From positions 1-48,908 of the forward strand of contig JASKOT010000058.1 of NCBI GenBank assembly GCA_032158125.1: DNA of 48,908 nt, read 5' to 3'. How positions within the stretch are numbered: the first letter of the stretch is position 1; each line of letters begins with the position of its first letter. The stretch is from Papiliotrema nemorosa (taxonomy: Eukaryota; Basidiomycota; Tremellomycetes; Tremellales; Rhynchogastremaceae). Positions 22,416 to 32,133 of the stretch are shown here, one piece after another. The position numbers and the translations under genes were made by a program. The notes beneath the pieces are model-generated. The model ran no database searches. It worked only from the letters and a program-made list of their open reading frames with translations, and had not been told where the DNA came from.

Positions 22416-24114
22416 GAACCGCCCCATTGCAGCTGGAGAGGACCCAATGCCTCATTTCGCTCAAATACGCTCTGCCCATGCTCAAATCTACACTTCTGGT
22501 GATACAAAGCTCCCAGATGACGCCCTGGCCTACGCCTTGCTCATTGCGCTGCCAGATTCCCTTTGGAACGCTCAAACAATCACTTTGGGTCAGATCAAAT
22601 CTCACTTCCGCAGAAGTGACCCTACTGTTCAAGCAGAGTGGTCTTGAACGTACACAGAGGGGGCTATAGCTCTCATTGCGGTCAAAAGCGGTCCAGTCAA
22701 CAAAAATAGACCCAAAACAACAAAATTAGCCCTAGAAACAGTCAAAACAACAAGTCCTGGTGTAAATACCGCCTTTCAAACGGTCAAACCTTGCTCTCCA
22801 CTCAGACTGGGTCACTTGACCTCAATGAAGTCACATTTAACTTGGTCCTGTTGGTTCTTTGCATCAAAAGGAACTTGATCTCGGTCTCAGTAACTCCCGC
22901 AGCGTTCAAATGGTAGTGCCCCCCTTTCTCTGCGACTCTCAGAGGTCAAAACTGTCAAAACATGATCACGGGTCAATTCAAATCCGGTCTCTACACCTTC
23001 CAAGCAAGTGCCCTCTCTGCTTGTAGCACCGGCTGAGATTCTTCAAGACTGGCGTGGATGACTTGGCCATCTGACTGTTAGTGATGTGATGCGTTTAGGC
23101 AGGAAAGGTAGAATAGACGGTCTGGATATGGTCTCCCTAGGTGATGTGAATGATTGTCAGTGCAAGGCCTGTCTCTTGTGCAAAGGCAAGCAAGTACCAG
23201 CTGTATCAACCAATATCAGAGCCAGTCAACCACTGGAACTTGTCCACATTGACATCTGGGGTGCATCATCAACTCCCTCCTTCAATGGCTGTTGATGCTT
23301 CCTCACTTGCTATAACAATCACACCAGAGGAAAGCTCATTTGACCTTCTTGAAGCAGAAGTCAGATTCTTTTACTGCTATCCAACACGACATTGCACTGG
23401 TGGAGCGTCAGTTGTCAACCAAGGTCCAAACAATCAGAGCAGACAATGGTGGAGAGTTCACCTCCAACATCTGGGTCAACTACATGCGTCAACATGGCAT
23501 TCAGCACTTCAGAGTACCACCAGATGCCCATCAACAGAATGGCAGGGTAGAAAGAGTGCATCTGACTGTTTTCAACCCAGTCAGGATCTTATTGGCATCA
23601 AATGGACTCCCCTTGCATTTCTGGGCAGAAGCAGCCAACTATGCGGTCTACACATGCAACAGAAATCCTTGTGGTCCAAAACACCAAGTATCAGATGACC
23701 ACTGGTATGGAGCAAAGCGCAGGATGGACCACCTTCAACCATTTGGCATCATCTGCTACTACCGCCAGCATCAACAGCAGAGCAAGCTGCTCAACTGGGA
23801 TTTGGAAGGCATCCTAGTAGGCTATGTTGAAGGCACCCACAACTACCAAATTTGAAGTCATGATCTTGACAAGATCATCATCTCAAGAATGTGGTGTTCA
23901 GCAACATACCGCCAATCAGTCCAGATGGCGCCATTACACCTCCAATTGAGCCAGAGGATGATGTTTTGACCATCAATGATCAGGACAAGGTTGACCAAGG
24001 TTAACTTGACCTCCAGGACGGTCAAAACGGTCAATATGACCTTGACAATGGTCAACTTGAACTTCCAGAAGGTCAAAACGGTCAAATTCAACTCAGGCAG
24101 TCAAATTGGATCAG
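22416..24114 (+). mobile_element. Internally deleted Ty1/copia-like retrotransposon (gag, pre-integrase and integrase only)
   Basis: Coding remnants in order. Gag-like: LPDDALAYALLIALPDSLWN (about 22515-22575). Gag-pre-integrase: RLGRKGRIDGLDMVSLGDVN and CKACLLCKGKQVP (23086-23210). Integrase catalytic core: ELVHIDIWGASSTPSFNG, IRADNGGEFTSNIWVN and DAHQQNGRVERVHLT (the D, D, E residues visible), then LPLHFWAEAANYAVYTCNRN (23340-23855). After the integrase a G-Q-N-G-Q-rich linker runs straight into the 3' repeat. Reverse transcriptase and RNase H are absent. Several frame breaks and stops, so not autonomous. Confidence 0.85.
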
Positions 24115-24224
24115 TGTCACAATGGCATACCACTTAACCATTGATCAAGACTGCCTTTTTAAAAGGAGGCTTTGAATTCAACTGACCAGGTTGAATTCAA
24201 GCGGCATATATAGCCCTCATGACA
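24115..24224 (+). repeat. 3' terminal repeat of the copia-like remnant
   Basis: 110 bp, TGTCAC to ATGACA, paired with 22324-22415. It carries an extra segment (CTGCCTTTTTAAAAGGAGGC) that is mostly missing from the 5' copy and can form a small hairpin (CCTTTTTAAAAGG). Confidence 0.6.
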
Positions 24225-24257
24225 TTAAGTCTTCTCAGTGGGTAGTACTTAGTGTTT

Positions 24258-24868
24258 TGATGTATAGATGATGATGCTTGGTGTTTTGTCAGAAGCGTGG
24301 GGTTGATCCTATCCTGGATTGGCCCTAACCTAAAGGAAGTTCGGCGAAACTGGTCGAAGGTCGTTGGGGACTGAGAGTAGCCAACGACGTAGGATAAAAT
24401 CAACTGACTCAACCAAAGTACGAGTAAATCAAAAGACGATGTATGCGAGGATATCAACTACGAGTAACTACCAGTGACTGCTAATCGAGGATCGCTAAGG
24501 ATCCTTGATCTTTGACGATTCATCTTTATACCTCATCCAGAAGGCTCCTCTCATTGCCTGACCCATGCGTCCACTACCCGACCTTATTGTTGTATCGTCG
24601 AAGTTCCTTATTCTTTGTGGCAAACAATAGGCAACCTTGCCAAATAACCTTGGTTCCCTTTTGTTCCTCTACCAGCTGATGGTGCCAAACTTTGCCGTTG
24701 TTTTGGAGACAATAAGGATAGTCTTGTGTCGGGCAAGAACAATAAGAAGCGGTGGCAAAACAATAAGATACCGTAGCAAACCTAATTCTCTCGAAGTTCC
24801 TTGTTTGTCGGCGAAGTTCGCTCGTTCTCAGGCTAGTCGTCGGCTACCTCAAAGTGTCACCCCTGACA
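24258..24868 (-). repeat. Solo LTR, family B, with TGTTT target duplication
   Basis: Read on the minus strand it begins TGTCAGGGGTGACAC and ends CTATACATCA, 611 bp. TGTTT flanks it at 24253-24257 and 24869-24873. Minus orientation is supported by GATGAGGTATAAAGATG about 300 bp into the element. It contains several copies of an AACAATAAG/CTTATTGTT motif. No sequence similarity to family A was noticed. The adjacent sequence at its 5' end is not purine-rich, which argues against a full element. Confidence 0.7.
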
Positions 24869-24897
24869 TGTTTGAGTTTGACTTTTTGGAGGTTGTG

Positions 24898-25615
24898 TTA
24901 TGAAGGATTCATAACACCACTACTATCACCTCTCCGTATTCCCAGTAGGTTTTTATACCACTGAAGAGTATCCGCGGCAATCCCTTTTGCCACTTCATTG
25001 TCCACCCTGCCTAGCTTGAGCCATTGCTTGCTCTTGCCAGTCAGGTCATAATATACTGGGTTGGCCTCCTTGACATGATGGCTTATCAGCAGCAAGTTGT
25101 AGGGGATCATCCAACTCTGTGGTTCTAACATGTTGGCATTGTGATCATTCATAGTCAAGTTGATGGATAAGAGGTTGTTTTGACCTCAATCTGATTTGAT
25201 TTGACCGTCTGAGTGGGATTTTATGTAGTCTTGTGGAGCAATGAGCTTGTAAGTAATTTGCTTGACTCTGCAATGATGTAGATACCAGCAGTTGTTGGCA
25301 TATTGTTGAAAAAGGACAGGGGTATAACCCAGAAGCAGTGATGCAGCAGGAGAAGGAGAGAGACAAAGGAGTGGATTAACAGCATTTGGATGTTCAAAGT
25401 TGATAGATGTCCACATATTTCGGCTTTCTCAAGTAGCCAGGATCTTTTGACATCAACCTGTCTTGTGGACATGCTGCCACAATGTATCTTACTACCGTGT
25501 GAATCTGGCATGGACATCCCTCATGAACAAGGAAAAGGAGTTTTGAGCAAGAGCGGCCATTTGCCAAATGTCGATGCGTCGTAATGATTTGATGCAGCCG
25601 TCTTGATGCGTTCAC
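24898..25615 (-). pseudogene. Decayed coding sequence of unknown (probably transposon-derived) origin
   Basis: Minus-strand frames read through in pieces: DPGYLRKPKYVDIYQL (about 25395-25450), TYKLIAPQDYIKSHSDGQIK (about 25190-25250), then MNDHNANMLEPQSWMIPYNL, SHHVKEANPVYYDLTGKSKQ and WLKLGRVDNEVAKGIAADTL (25158 to 24898). Frame changes and stops separate the pieces and several overlap in alternative frames. TTGACC/GGTCAA motifs like those in the copia remnant recur at 25170-25210. I recognise no domain. Confidence 0.45.
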
Positions 25616-25954
25616 TGACTCTTGTGCGCTTCCCTAAGGCCCGCTTTTAAGTTATGTATGCCGTACGTCTCTCGAGGGAATGACAATTAGATCATACCAT
25701 TTTCACGCAATTGGCTTGCACAGGATGCTACAGATCACCATGCATGTGCGAAGTTTGGATTGAAATTACCTGCCCACGTATATTTGCATCGACTTGCAGC
25801 AGAAGACAGGCCCTGGACATACTTGACTCGAGCATCACTGTGCAGCTCTCGTCCGGACACAATTCCATTGTATTTGTTCAATTGGTATTGAGCGTCAAGA
25901 GTGTGAGCTCTGCGGCGGTCAGGGGCTCCTTTTCATCGATAGATTTATTTTGCA
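25616..25954. other. Sequence between repeat island and NAA10, nothing recognised
   Basis: About 340 bp with short plus-strand frames only. I see no domain, tRNA or repeat. Confidence 0.4.
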
Positions 25955-26310
25955 TTGCAGAAACGGGCTTCAGTCGTTAGAATGTCGTCAAGGGCCGGAT
26001 CCTTCAAAGGAGTTCCGTTCGGACCGCATGGCAGGGCAACTAGCCGATTCGGTAGACTCGGAAACCGTCTGAGATACGTGAGACGATCCATAGCGCAGTA
26101 CAATCGATCAAAGCTCATCACTTGGTCCCCAGACGAGCCAAATTGCAGTCAGATGTGGCACTCCATCCGGATTCGAATTCAGCTGCGGAGTCCACTGACA
26201 TGGTTGAGAAGAGACCGGTCTGCTCGAGAAATCTTCGCCGGAGTCGAGCTTTGTATAGTGCGTTAGGTCTGAGACTCGGTGCATCAGCGGATACTGTTCA
26301 TTATTGTTGA
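25955..26310 (+). CDS. Possible small gene of unknown function
   Basis: A 103-codon open frame (25955-26266) starts near SSRAGSFKGVPFGPHGRATS. Alternatively, an intron from GTGAGA (about 26080) to CCCAG (about 26130) would join its first part to another open frame (SDVALHPDSNSAAESTDMVE, then EKRPVCSRNLRRSRALYSAL) ending at 26310. Neither version resembles a family I know, and the location next to repeats makes chance ORFs plausible. Confidence 0.2.
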
Positions 26311-26593
26311 TGATTGAGTCTAAGGCGGTGACTTGCTGCCCATGTGACGTCTTAACGAAACCATGTTCAAAGTGTCGAGCAGCGCCCCGTCACGATGATC
26401 AAAATCGAGGCGGGCCCGACTTGGCGGTATTGACGATTCATTCAAGTCAAGGCGATGATAAGTCTTTACGCGCTGCATCTAAGCAGGCTGAAGATAGCTA
26501 ATTGTCGAATAAAATTGGATTGAGGAGATTGGGTAAGTATCTTCGAGCCTGGCCAGATCGATCGACTTTGGTGTTTCGATAGATGGCTGCATA

Positions 26594-27205
26594 CTATGTA
26601 GCAGTCTGTGTAAAGTTGAACCTCATCCCATACGCATCCTCTCCATCGGCGTCTGCAGTCAGTACTCGAGCGTATCTCAGAACTCACAATAGCCCTTTTC
26701 CATTGTGTACACCTCGAAGCCTAGGGTATCTCGATACAAAGAGATCGCAGCTCGATTCGATTTCCGCACATGAAGAGTGATATGCGCAGCTTTGTAATGC
26801 GCTACCATGGCCTCCTCTGACTGTGAGCTCTCACTTTCGAAAGATTATACCCACGCGATTGTTTCATTAGCTTGTTGGCCAGTCCCAGTCGTCGATAAGG
26901 CCGCAGCACCGATATGGAAGTGACGTGTCCGCTTGGAACGTCTGTGGGCTCCTCTTCCCTGCTGTCAGCATGCATTGTGTTTGTGCTTTTCCACATTTTT
27001 GCAAGGATGTAGCCCACAATGCGGCCACGCGGATCGACAGCGACGTATGACAACTCGGGCCACGTTAGAGCGTGGTACAAGTAGTATTTAAGCGTATAAT
27101 TTTCGGGCAAATTCAGCAGGTTGGCATTTTGCATGCCCAGTAGGTCGTCGACCTGTCGTCAGCAATGAAGAGAGATGGACTGACCGTGGCTTGTCTGATG
27201 TCCAT
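26594..27205 (-). CDS. NAA10: N-alpha-acetyltransferase 10, NatA catalytic subunit
   Basis: GNAT-fold catalytic subunit (yeast Ard1) that acetylates N-termini after Met removal, working on the ribosome with NAA15. Four exons, 27185-27205, 26855-27152, 26688-26816 and 26594-26652, 168 aa. Reads [71 protein letters not shown] with the acetyl-CoA loop, then [40 protein letters not shown]. Shorter than human NAA10, lacking most of the C-terminal tail. The first intron has donor GTCAGT. Its start is 73 bp from the divergent SWC4 start, so the two share one promoter. Confidence 0.96.
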
Positions 27206-27278
27206 GATCGATTGCGGTGTGATGTGTGAAAACCAACAAAGGGTCGAGTTGCGTTTTCGTTGTTGAACATTCCTTCAA

Positions 27279-28727
27279 ATGTCTTCCAGCGACGTCCGTT
27301 CAATATTGAATCTTCCCCACGCTGGACCCTCGTCTCAGCAGTCGCGCAAGCAGACGTTCAAGCGTCCTGATGGCATCTCGCGGGAGCTGTATGCTCTCAT
27401 CGGGGATAATGCGCCATCTCTGTTGGATGTTCAGGCTTCCGTCTCAGCAGTCAAATATCGCGAGAAGCCAAAGACCAAAGGTCCCGCAGCAAAATGGCAA
27501 GTCGAGACTCTGGGTCTTGCTGATATAAGGGCATGGAAAATGTTTACCCCTGCTGCAAGGGGAGAGGAAGCTGCGCGTCTAGGTCATTGGGTCCGGGAAC
27601 TTGATGAGCCTCAAGCTTCCGGTGAGGCCGACTCGCGATGCCGCTGACAGCAGTAAACTATTTTGGAACGTTCAACAATCATGGACCATCGATCATGGAA
27701 TACTCGCAGTATGAATATGACCAACACCTGCAGGATTCCAATTGGACTCCTCAAGAAACTTCATACTTGTTTGGCTTGTTGAAGACTTACGATTTGCGAT
27801 TTATTGTCGCAGCGGACCGATACGCGTACGAGGGAACAGGGGGTGTGAACAAGCGATCGGTCGAGGTGCGAGGTTACACATAGCATGGCTAATCCCAAGG
27901 ATATAAAAGACAGGTACTATACCATCTGTCGACGCTTGATTAGGACCCGCACTGCGAGCGATCCGCAGATGCAGCAACAGATGATTCAGGCGCATACATT
28001 CGATAAGGGTAAGTGGTCTCCAGAAGGACGCGCACTCACCTCAGCGCGAGAGACGTTGCGCAAGCAGTACGCCTCGGAGCTGTTCCATCTTACGGCTGCG
28101 GAGATTGCAGAGGAAGAGGCATTGTACATGGAGATTAAACGCTTGGAACAGAACGACAAGCGATACCGCGCGGACCGCGATGACCTGTTGCGAGGAGTGT
28201 TGGGACTCGACAGCGGACTGGTACCGGTCGACTCGAGTAACATCGAAGCTGTGCTTGGCGTCAACAAGAAGCGCAAACGACCGGAAGACGAACAACCCCC
28301 TTCGCCTCCGCCTGCGCCAAAAGAGAATCCCGCTTGGGGTGCGTGCCTTATGCGGCCATCGCTGACTGTAGATGCCGCAAGATGTATCACTCGTCTCGAC
28401 ATGTTGCTTCCCAAACATCCTAGTCATCAACCGGCCTGCCTGAGATCGACCAAGCTGCCGGTACCAAGGGCAAATGCGGCTATAAGGATCGGGGAATTGC
28501 TATCAGAGCTCGGCATCAGCATGAACAAGCTGGTCATGCCGACTCGCGGAAACATCGAAGAACTCGACGCACTGTTTGGGGCAGCAGGTGCTTTGGTGGA
28601 CATGAAGCGCCAGCTAGATCGCGTCCAGCAAGAGATACGGATGCTGAAGGCTCAGAAAGGGGGGTTTATTCCACCCGTCGAGCGCGCCGCCCGCTCAGCG
28701 AGGTCTGTCTCGACCGATTATTTGTGA
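27279..28727 (+). CDS. SWC4: SWR1-complex protein 4 (DMAP1 homologue)
   Basis: Subunit shared by the SWR1 (H2A.Z exchange) and NuA4 (histone acetyltransferase) complexes. Five exons, 27279-27621, 27654-27865, 27900-28008, 28045-28338 and 28372-28727, 437 aa. Conserved blocks: MSSSDVRSILNLP at the start, RPDGISRELYALIGDNAPSL, SQYEYDQHLQDSNWTPQETS, YLFGLLKTYDLRFIVAADRY (SANT-like domain, about residues 150-215), VEDIKDRYYTICRRLI, then a long helical stretch and a DMAP1-type C-terminus (IRIGELLSELGISMNKLVMP, LDRVQQEIRMLKAQK). The final 190 coding bases plus the 3' flank are duplicated just downstream. Confidence 0.94.
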
Positions 28728-28787
28728 TGCATTATACTGCAATATCTGTCTACTTTACTTTACTGTACCTTTGATTTTCCATCTTTC
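28535..28787 (+). repeat. Tandem duplication unit 1 (SWC4 3' end)
   Basis: 253 bp comprising the last part of SWC4 from CATGCCGACTCGCGG through its stop and 3' flank to TTTTCCATCTTT. Copied immediately downstream (28788-28925 plus 29504-29617) with about ten substitutions. This unit belongs to the intact gene. Confidence 0.9.
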
Positions 28788-29617
28788 CATGCCGACTCGC
28801 GGAAACGTCGAGGAACTCGACGCACTGTTTGGGGCAGCAGGTGCTTTGGTGGACATGAAGCGCCAGCTAGATTGCGTCCAGCAAGAGATACGGATGCTGA
28901 AGGCTCAGAAAGGGGGGTTTATTCCTGTCACGTCGCTCTACTACTAGTCACCAGCCCAACGCGTGACTAGTTTATCTAGTCTAGAAGGGAAGTACTCAAC
29001 GAGGTATATGAACTTAGTCACCAGTAACTAAGTCGCCTAATTTGCTGAGGGTTGAATGATATTCGCCGAGAGTGAACGAGACGGGAGGGTTTGTACGAGA
29101 GTGGCTAGAGGACAAGAGTAACGTGAACTAGAGATACCAGAAGGCAAGACTACGAGTAGGTAACGAGTAGTGATGCAGAAAGCACTGTTATAGTGTTGTA
29201 TTGACTCAATAACAAGAAGCTAAAGGAAAGGAATCCATTGCCTTCTTTCAAGTACTTCTATATCTCTTGGGTCATGAGTGAAGGGCTCCTTGGGCGTTGA
29301 ATGATGACGAGGAGTTGAATGATATTCCACCTAACGCTCTGCCTTTCCTTGGACTTCTTTGGCAATAATCGGATTCTCAGCGAGAATTGTCGAGTAGCCA
29401 TTTGAGTAGGCGATTTCAGCAAAATAGGCGAAGTTGTTGAAGCCTCGGTCATATATGCTCGGTCGTTGGTGGCAAAAGTAAGTCGAGCCTTCATGACAAT
29501 TCCACCCGTCGAACGTGCTGCCCGCTTAGCGAGGTCTGTCTCGACCGATTATTTGTGATGCATTATACTGCAGTATCTGTCTACTTTACTTTACTGAACC
29601 TTTGATTTTCCATCTTT
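28788..29617 (+). repeat. Tandem duplication unit 2, split by a solo LTR
   Basis: Second copy of the SWC4 3' end: 28788-28925 and 29504-29617, 252 bp when joined. A family A LTR (28926-29498) with its ATTCC target duplication sits between the halves. The copy has no start or upstream exons and cannot be a gene. Substitutions against unit 1 are mostly transitions. Confidence 0.9.
28926..29498 (-). repeat. Solo LTR, family A, with ATTCC target duplication
   Basis: On the minus strand it begins TGTCATGAAGGC and ends ACGTGACA, 573 bp, flanked by ATTCC (28921-28925 and 29499-29503). Clearly related to 21081-21656 along its whole length, in opposite orientation. It fell into the second SWC4 tail copy, so the duplication is older than the insertion. 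Confidence 0.88.
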
Positions 29618-29623
29618 CGCCAG

Positions 29624-31871
29624 TTACTTTTGATACGAAGTGGTGACGTTGGAGGTCTTTCCCAGATCCAACGCATAAGCCATGCCAAAGGCGATATCTG
29701 GCGAGTTGTGGACACCCTGTGGTCAATGATCTGCCTGACCCCGTAGACTCACCCGGAAGTATTCATTACCGGGACCCCAAGCGTATATAGGCACATCGAC
29801 GAGACTGTGAACACCTTGCCCGTCGGCAGTACCGATGTTACCCGACATGGCAAAACCGGTTGGGTTGTCTTGCGGGTTCCAGAAGTATCCACTCGAGTTA
29901 CGGACGGCCGGAATCCGCTCGTGGTGATCGTTGACGCGGAAGTCTTCTCGCTTGTCAGGGAAGGCTGACCACCCGTGCGCGATAGTGTACCGCGGGTTCC
30001 ATGTAACGGGGAAACCAGGCCCCTGGGGACCGTCAAAGATGGTCTGATTGTTGGGCAAAACATCTTCGGGAACTTGGTAGGCAGAGAGACCCGAGTTTTG
30101 ATAGACGCCGACGGCGTTGCGCTTAGCCCTGTCTGCGTTTTGCGCGTCCAGGTATTTCGTGTCGGCAGAGCCAAATACATCGCTGGCGTCAGCAATGGTG
30201 GAGAGAGACACTTACAATCCATGGCCATGGTCAGCCGTAACAACAACGAGTGTCTGATCGAGTTCACCAATTTCTTCGAGGTGTTGCAGGGTCGCTCTGA
30301 CCGTGTCATCGAGCTCCAGCAAGTCTCCCAGGGCCCGGTCTACGTCTTGGACATGCATCTCCTTGTCGATCAAGGCGGCCTCGGACATAAGCATGAAACC
30401 AGTATCTCGTGCCTGAGATCGCGTGTGGAGAATGTCGATTGCCTTGAGAGTCATTTCTTTCAATCCCGGCTGATCATATGCGCCTTGTTCGCCCAGGGCC
30501 TGGACAGCAAAGTCTAGAGTGTTGGTGTAGACGTTTTGATCAAGCCAGGTGGAAATGTTGCCCTGTGTGAAAATGCCAAGAGCTCTTTCAGCGTTGTCAA
30601 AAGCTTGGAGTTCGGTATTGGTGTGGCCAACTTGATATCCGTACTCTGCCCACCGGTCAAATTGAGAGACGTTGCCGTTGCTGGAGCTGGGAAGGAAGTT
30701 CTCCGCGCCTCCTCCAAAGAGGAGGTCAACTCCTTGCCATGGGAACCACGAGTAGTTGGAGGTGACTCCATTGAGATATTGCTCGATGATGGCAGAGTAT
30801 TGAGATCGCTGCGAGGTGTGAGTTACGACGGCAGCGGGAGTGGCGTCGGCAATGTAGGCCTTGGAGACTAACGTCAGCGGGAGTGAACTGGCGCAGACTC
30901 ACCGATCCCGACTTGACCACCAGTGATACGTCGGAACATCTCGAACACCGTCTCTGTCTTTGGGTCACCGAAGGGTTTTCCCGTGGAGCTATAGTTAGAG
31001 ATAGAGACGAGTGATGAAGCGGAACGCTTACTCGGTGTACGCGTTGAGTCCGTTGACTGTCATCTTCTTGCCCGAGAACAGGGCGGAGGCGGAGTTGGCG
31101 GAGTCGGTGATGAAGGAGTCGAGGCTAATAATGAGAGCTGGCTCAATCAGGAAGTCTCACGAGTGGGTCATTTGAGATCCGTAGGCGGGTGCCTCGTCCA
31201 ATTTGAGCTTTGATTGATATTTACCGTTGATCGTTTTGTGGGCGAGGAGTCGGGCGGCAGAGATCATCGAAGTGGCCATACCATCACCGACAAAGATGAT
31301 GACGTTTTTGGCCTTCTTGCAATCGGAAAGAGGGAGCACTTCCCAGACAGCCTTGGTCTGAGCACCATTGTGGTATGTCAAAACGACATCGTACAATCCC
31401 GGGTTGTGGAGTTGTAGGTTTCGATAGGATTTGGCAATCACATTGACGGGCGTCTTGGCGCCAGATTCCTCGGCAAACAGGTCTTCGTAGTAGGTGAAGT
31501 TGTACGTCTCGGCTGATGTAAGTGAGTGTGGTAGATGTTATACGCACGCGTTGGGTCGGTGAGGCCGAAGAATTGGGTCACGTCGACCAGTTGGGCGCCT
31601 TGGCCTCCAATTTGGAGGTTGAAGTTGGAGTCGACTTGCCCATTGTTGTAGGCCTCAGAGCCGTTGACCGGGGCTTGAACCTCGATTCGAATATCAAAGG
31701 TCTCTGTCGATCAGTAAAAGGCTCCATGAGTGAGCGAAAAGACTTGCGTCCTGCGATGAACTCGGTCTGGTCTGGGGGAAAGAGACAGCCGAGGGTTGGG
31801 CACGCAGCTGTTCGACGAAAAGTCTGCGCTGACGCCGTTGCGGCGAGAGTGAGCAGCGCAAGGGCGAGCAT
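29624..31871 (-). CDS. Secreted alkaline phosphatase (PhoA superfamily)
   Basis: Zinc/magnesium phosphomonoesterase. Eight exons, 31748-31871, 31548-31703, 31161-31512, 31032-31124, 30903-30988, 30216-30867, 29753-30182 and 29624-29716, 661 aa. Signal peptide at residues 1-15 (MLALALLTLAATASA). A fungal N-terminal beta domain follows (FIAGQTFDIRIEVQAPVNGS, FFGLTDPTPETYNFTYYEDL). The catalytic domain has NVIIFVGDGMATSMISAARL (metal Asp), QMTHSLDSFITDSANSASAL with the nucleophile Ser in DSANSAS, GIVSKAYIADATPAAVVTHT, FMLMSEAALIDKEMHVQDVD (metal Glu/Asp), VVVTADHGHGFDVFGSAD (metal Asp, His) and VDVPIYAWGPGNEYFRG. Several N-x-S/T sites fit secretion. The first intron uses GC...AG ends. No vacuolar transmembrane anchor is seen, unlike yeast Pho8. 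Confidence 0.93.
31704..31747 (-). other. GC-AG intron in the alkaline phosphatase gene
   Basis: 44 nt, donor GCAAGT after GGAC, acceptor GATCGACAG. Only this donor gives the frame FIAGQTFDIRIEV; the nearby GTCTTT would shift the frame to a stop. GCAAGT is the standard form of the rare GC-AG class spliced by the major spliceosome. Confidence 0.85.
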
Positions 31872-32133
31872 GACTTTTGGGAGCTGAAGAGTGAGTCAGT
31901 GGGCAGGCAGGGCATCTTGTTATATGTGCTGCATATGAGCACGTTGGTCAACGGTTGTTATTGGGCCACAGTGTCGAGACTTGCAAATCGCACGTTCAAC
32001 CGTTGTGGACCTTGCCGTAATACCCGGTGGATGCCAAGAGATTTAGTGGATATTTTCTGCCTACTGGCTTGTTTTTCCTTGGTTTTTTTTTTTTTGGCAC
32101 GTTTGACCATGACTTTTCGAGGGTGTGCATATG
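31872..32133. other. Intergenic, alkaline phosphatase 5' region
   Basis: About 260 bp upstream of the alkaline phosphatase and downstream of the next gene on the same strand. It contains a T-rich tract near 32085 and no coding signal. Confidence 0.5.

Noticed and set aside
24225..25158. Full-length retrotransposon using the 24258-24868 LTR as its 3' end
   Set aside because: The LTR has matching TGTTT on both sides and no polypurine tract at its inner edge, so it is better read as a solo LTR.
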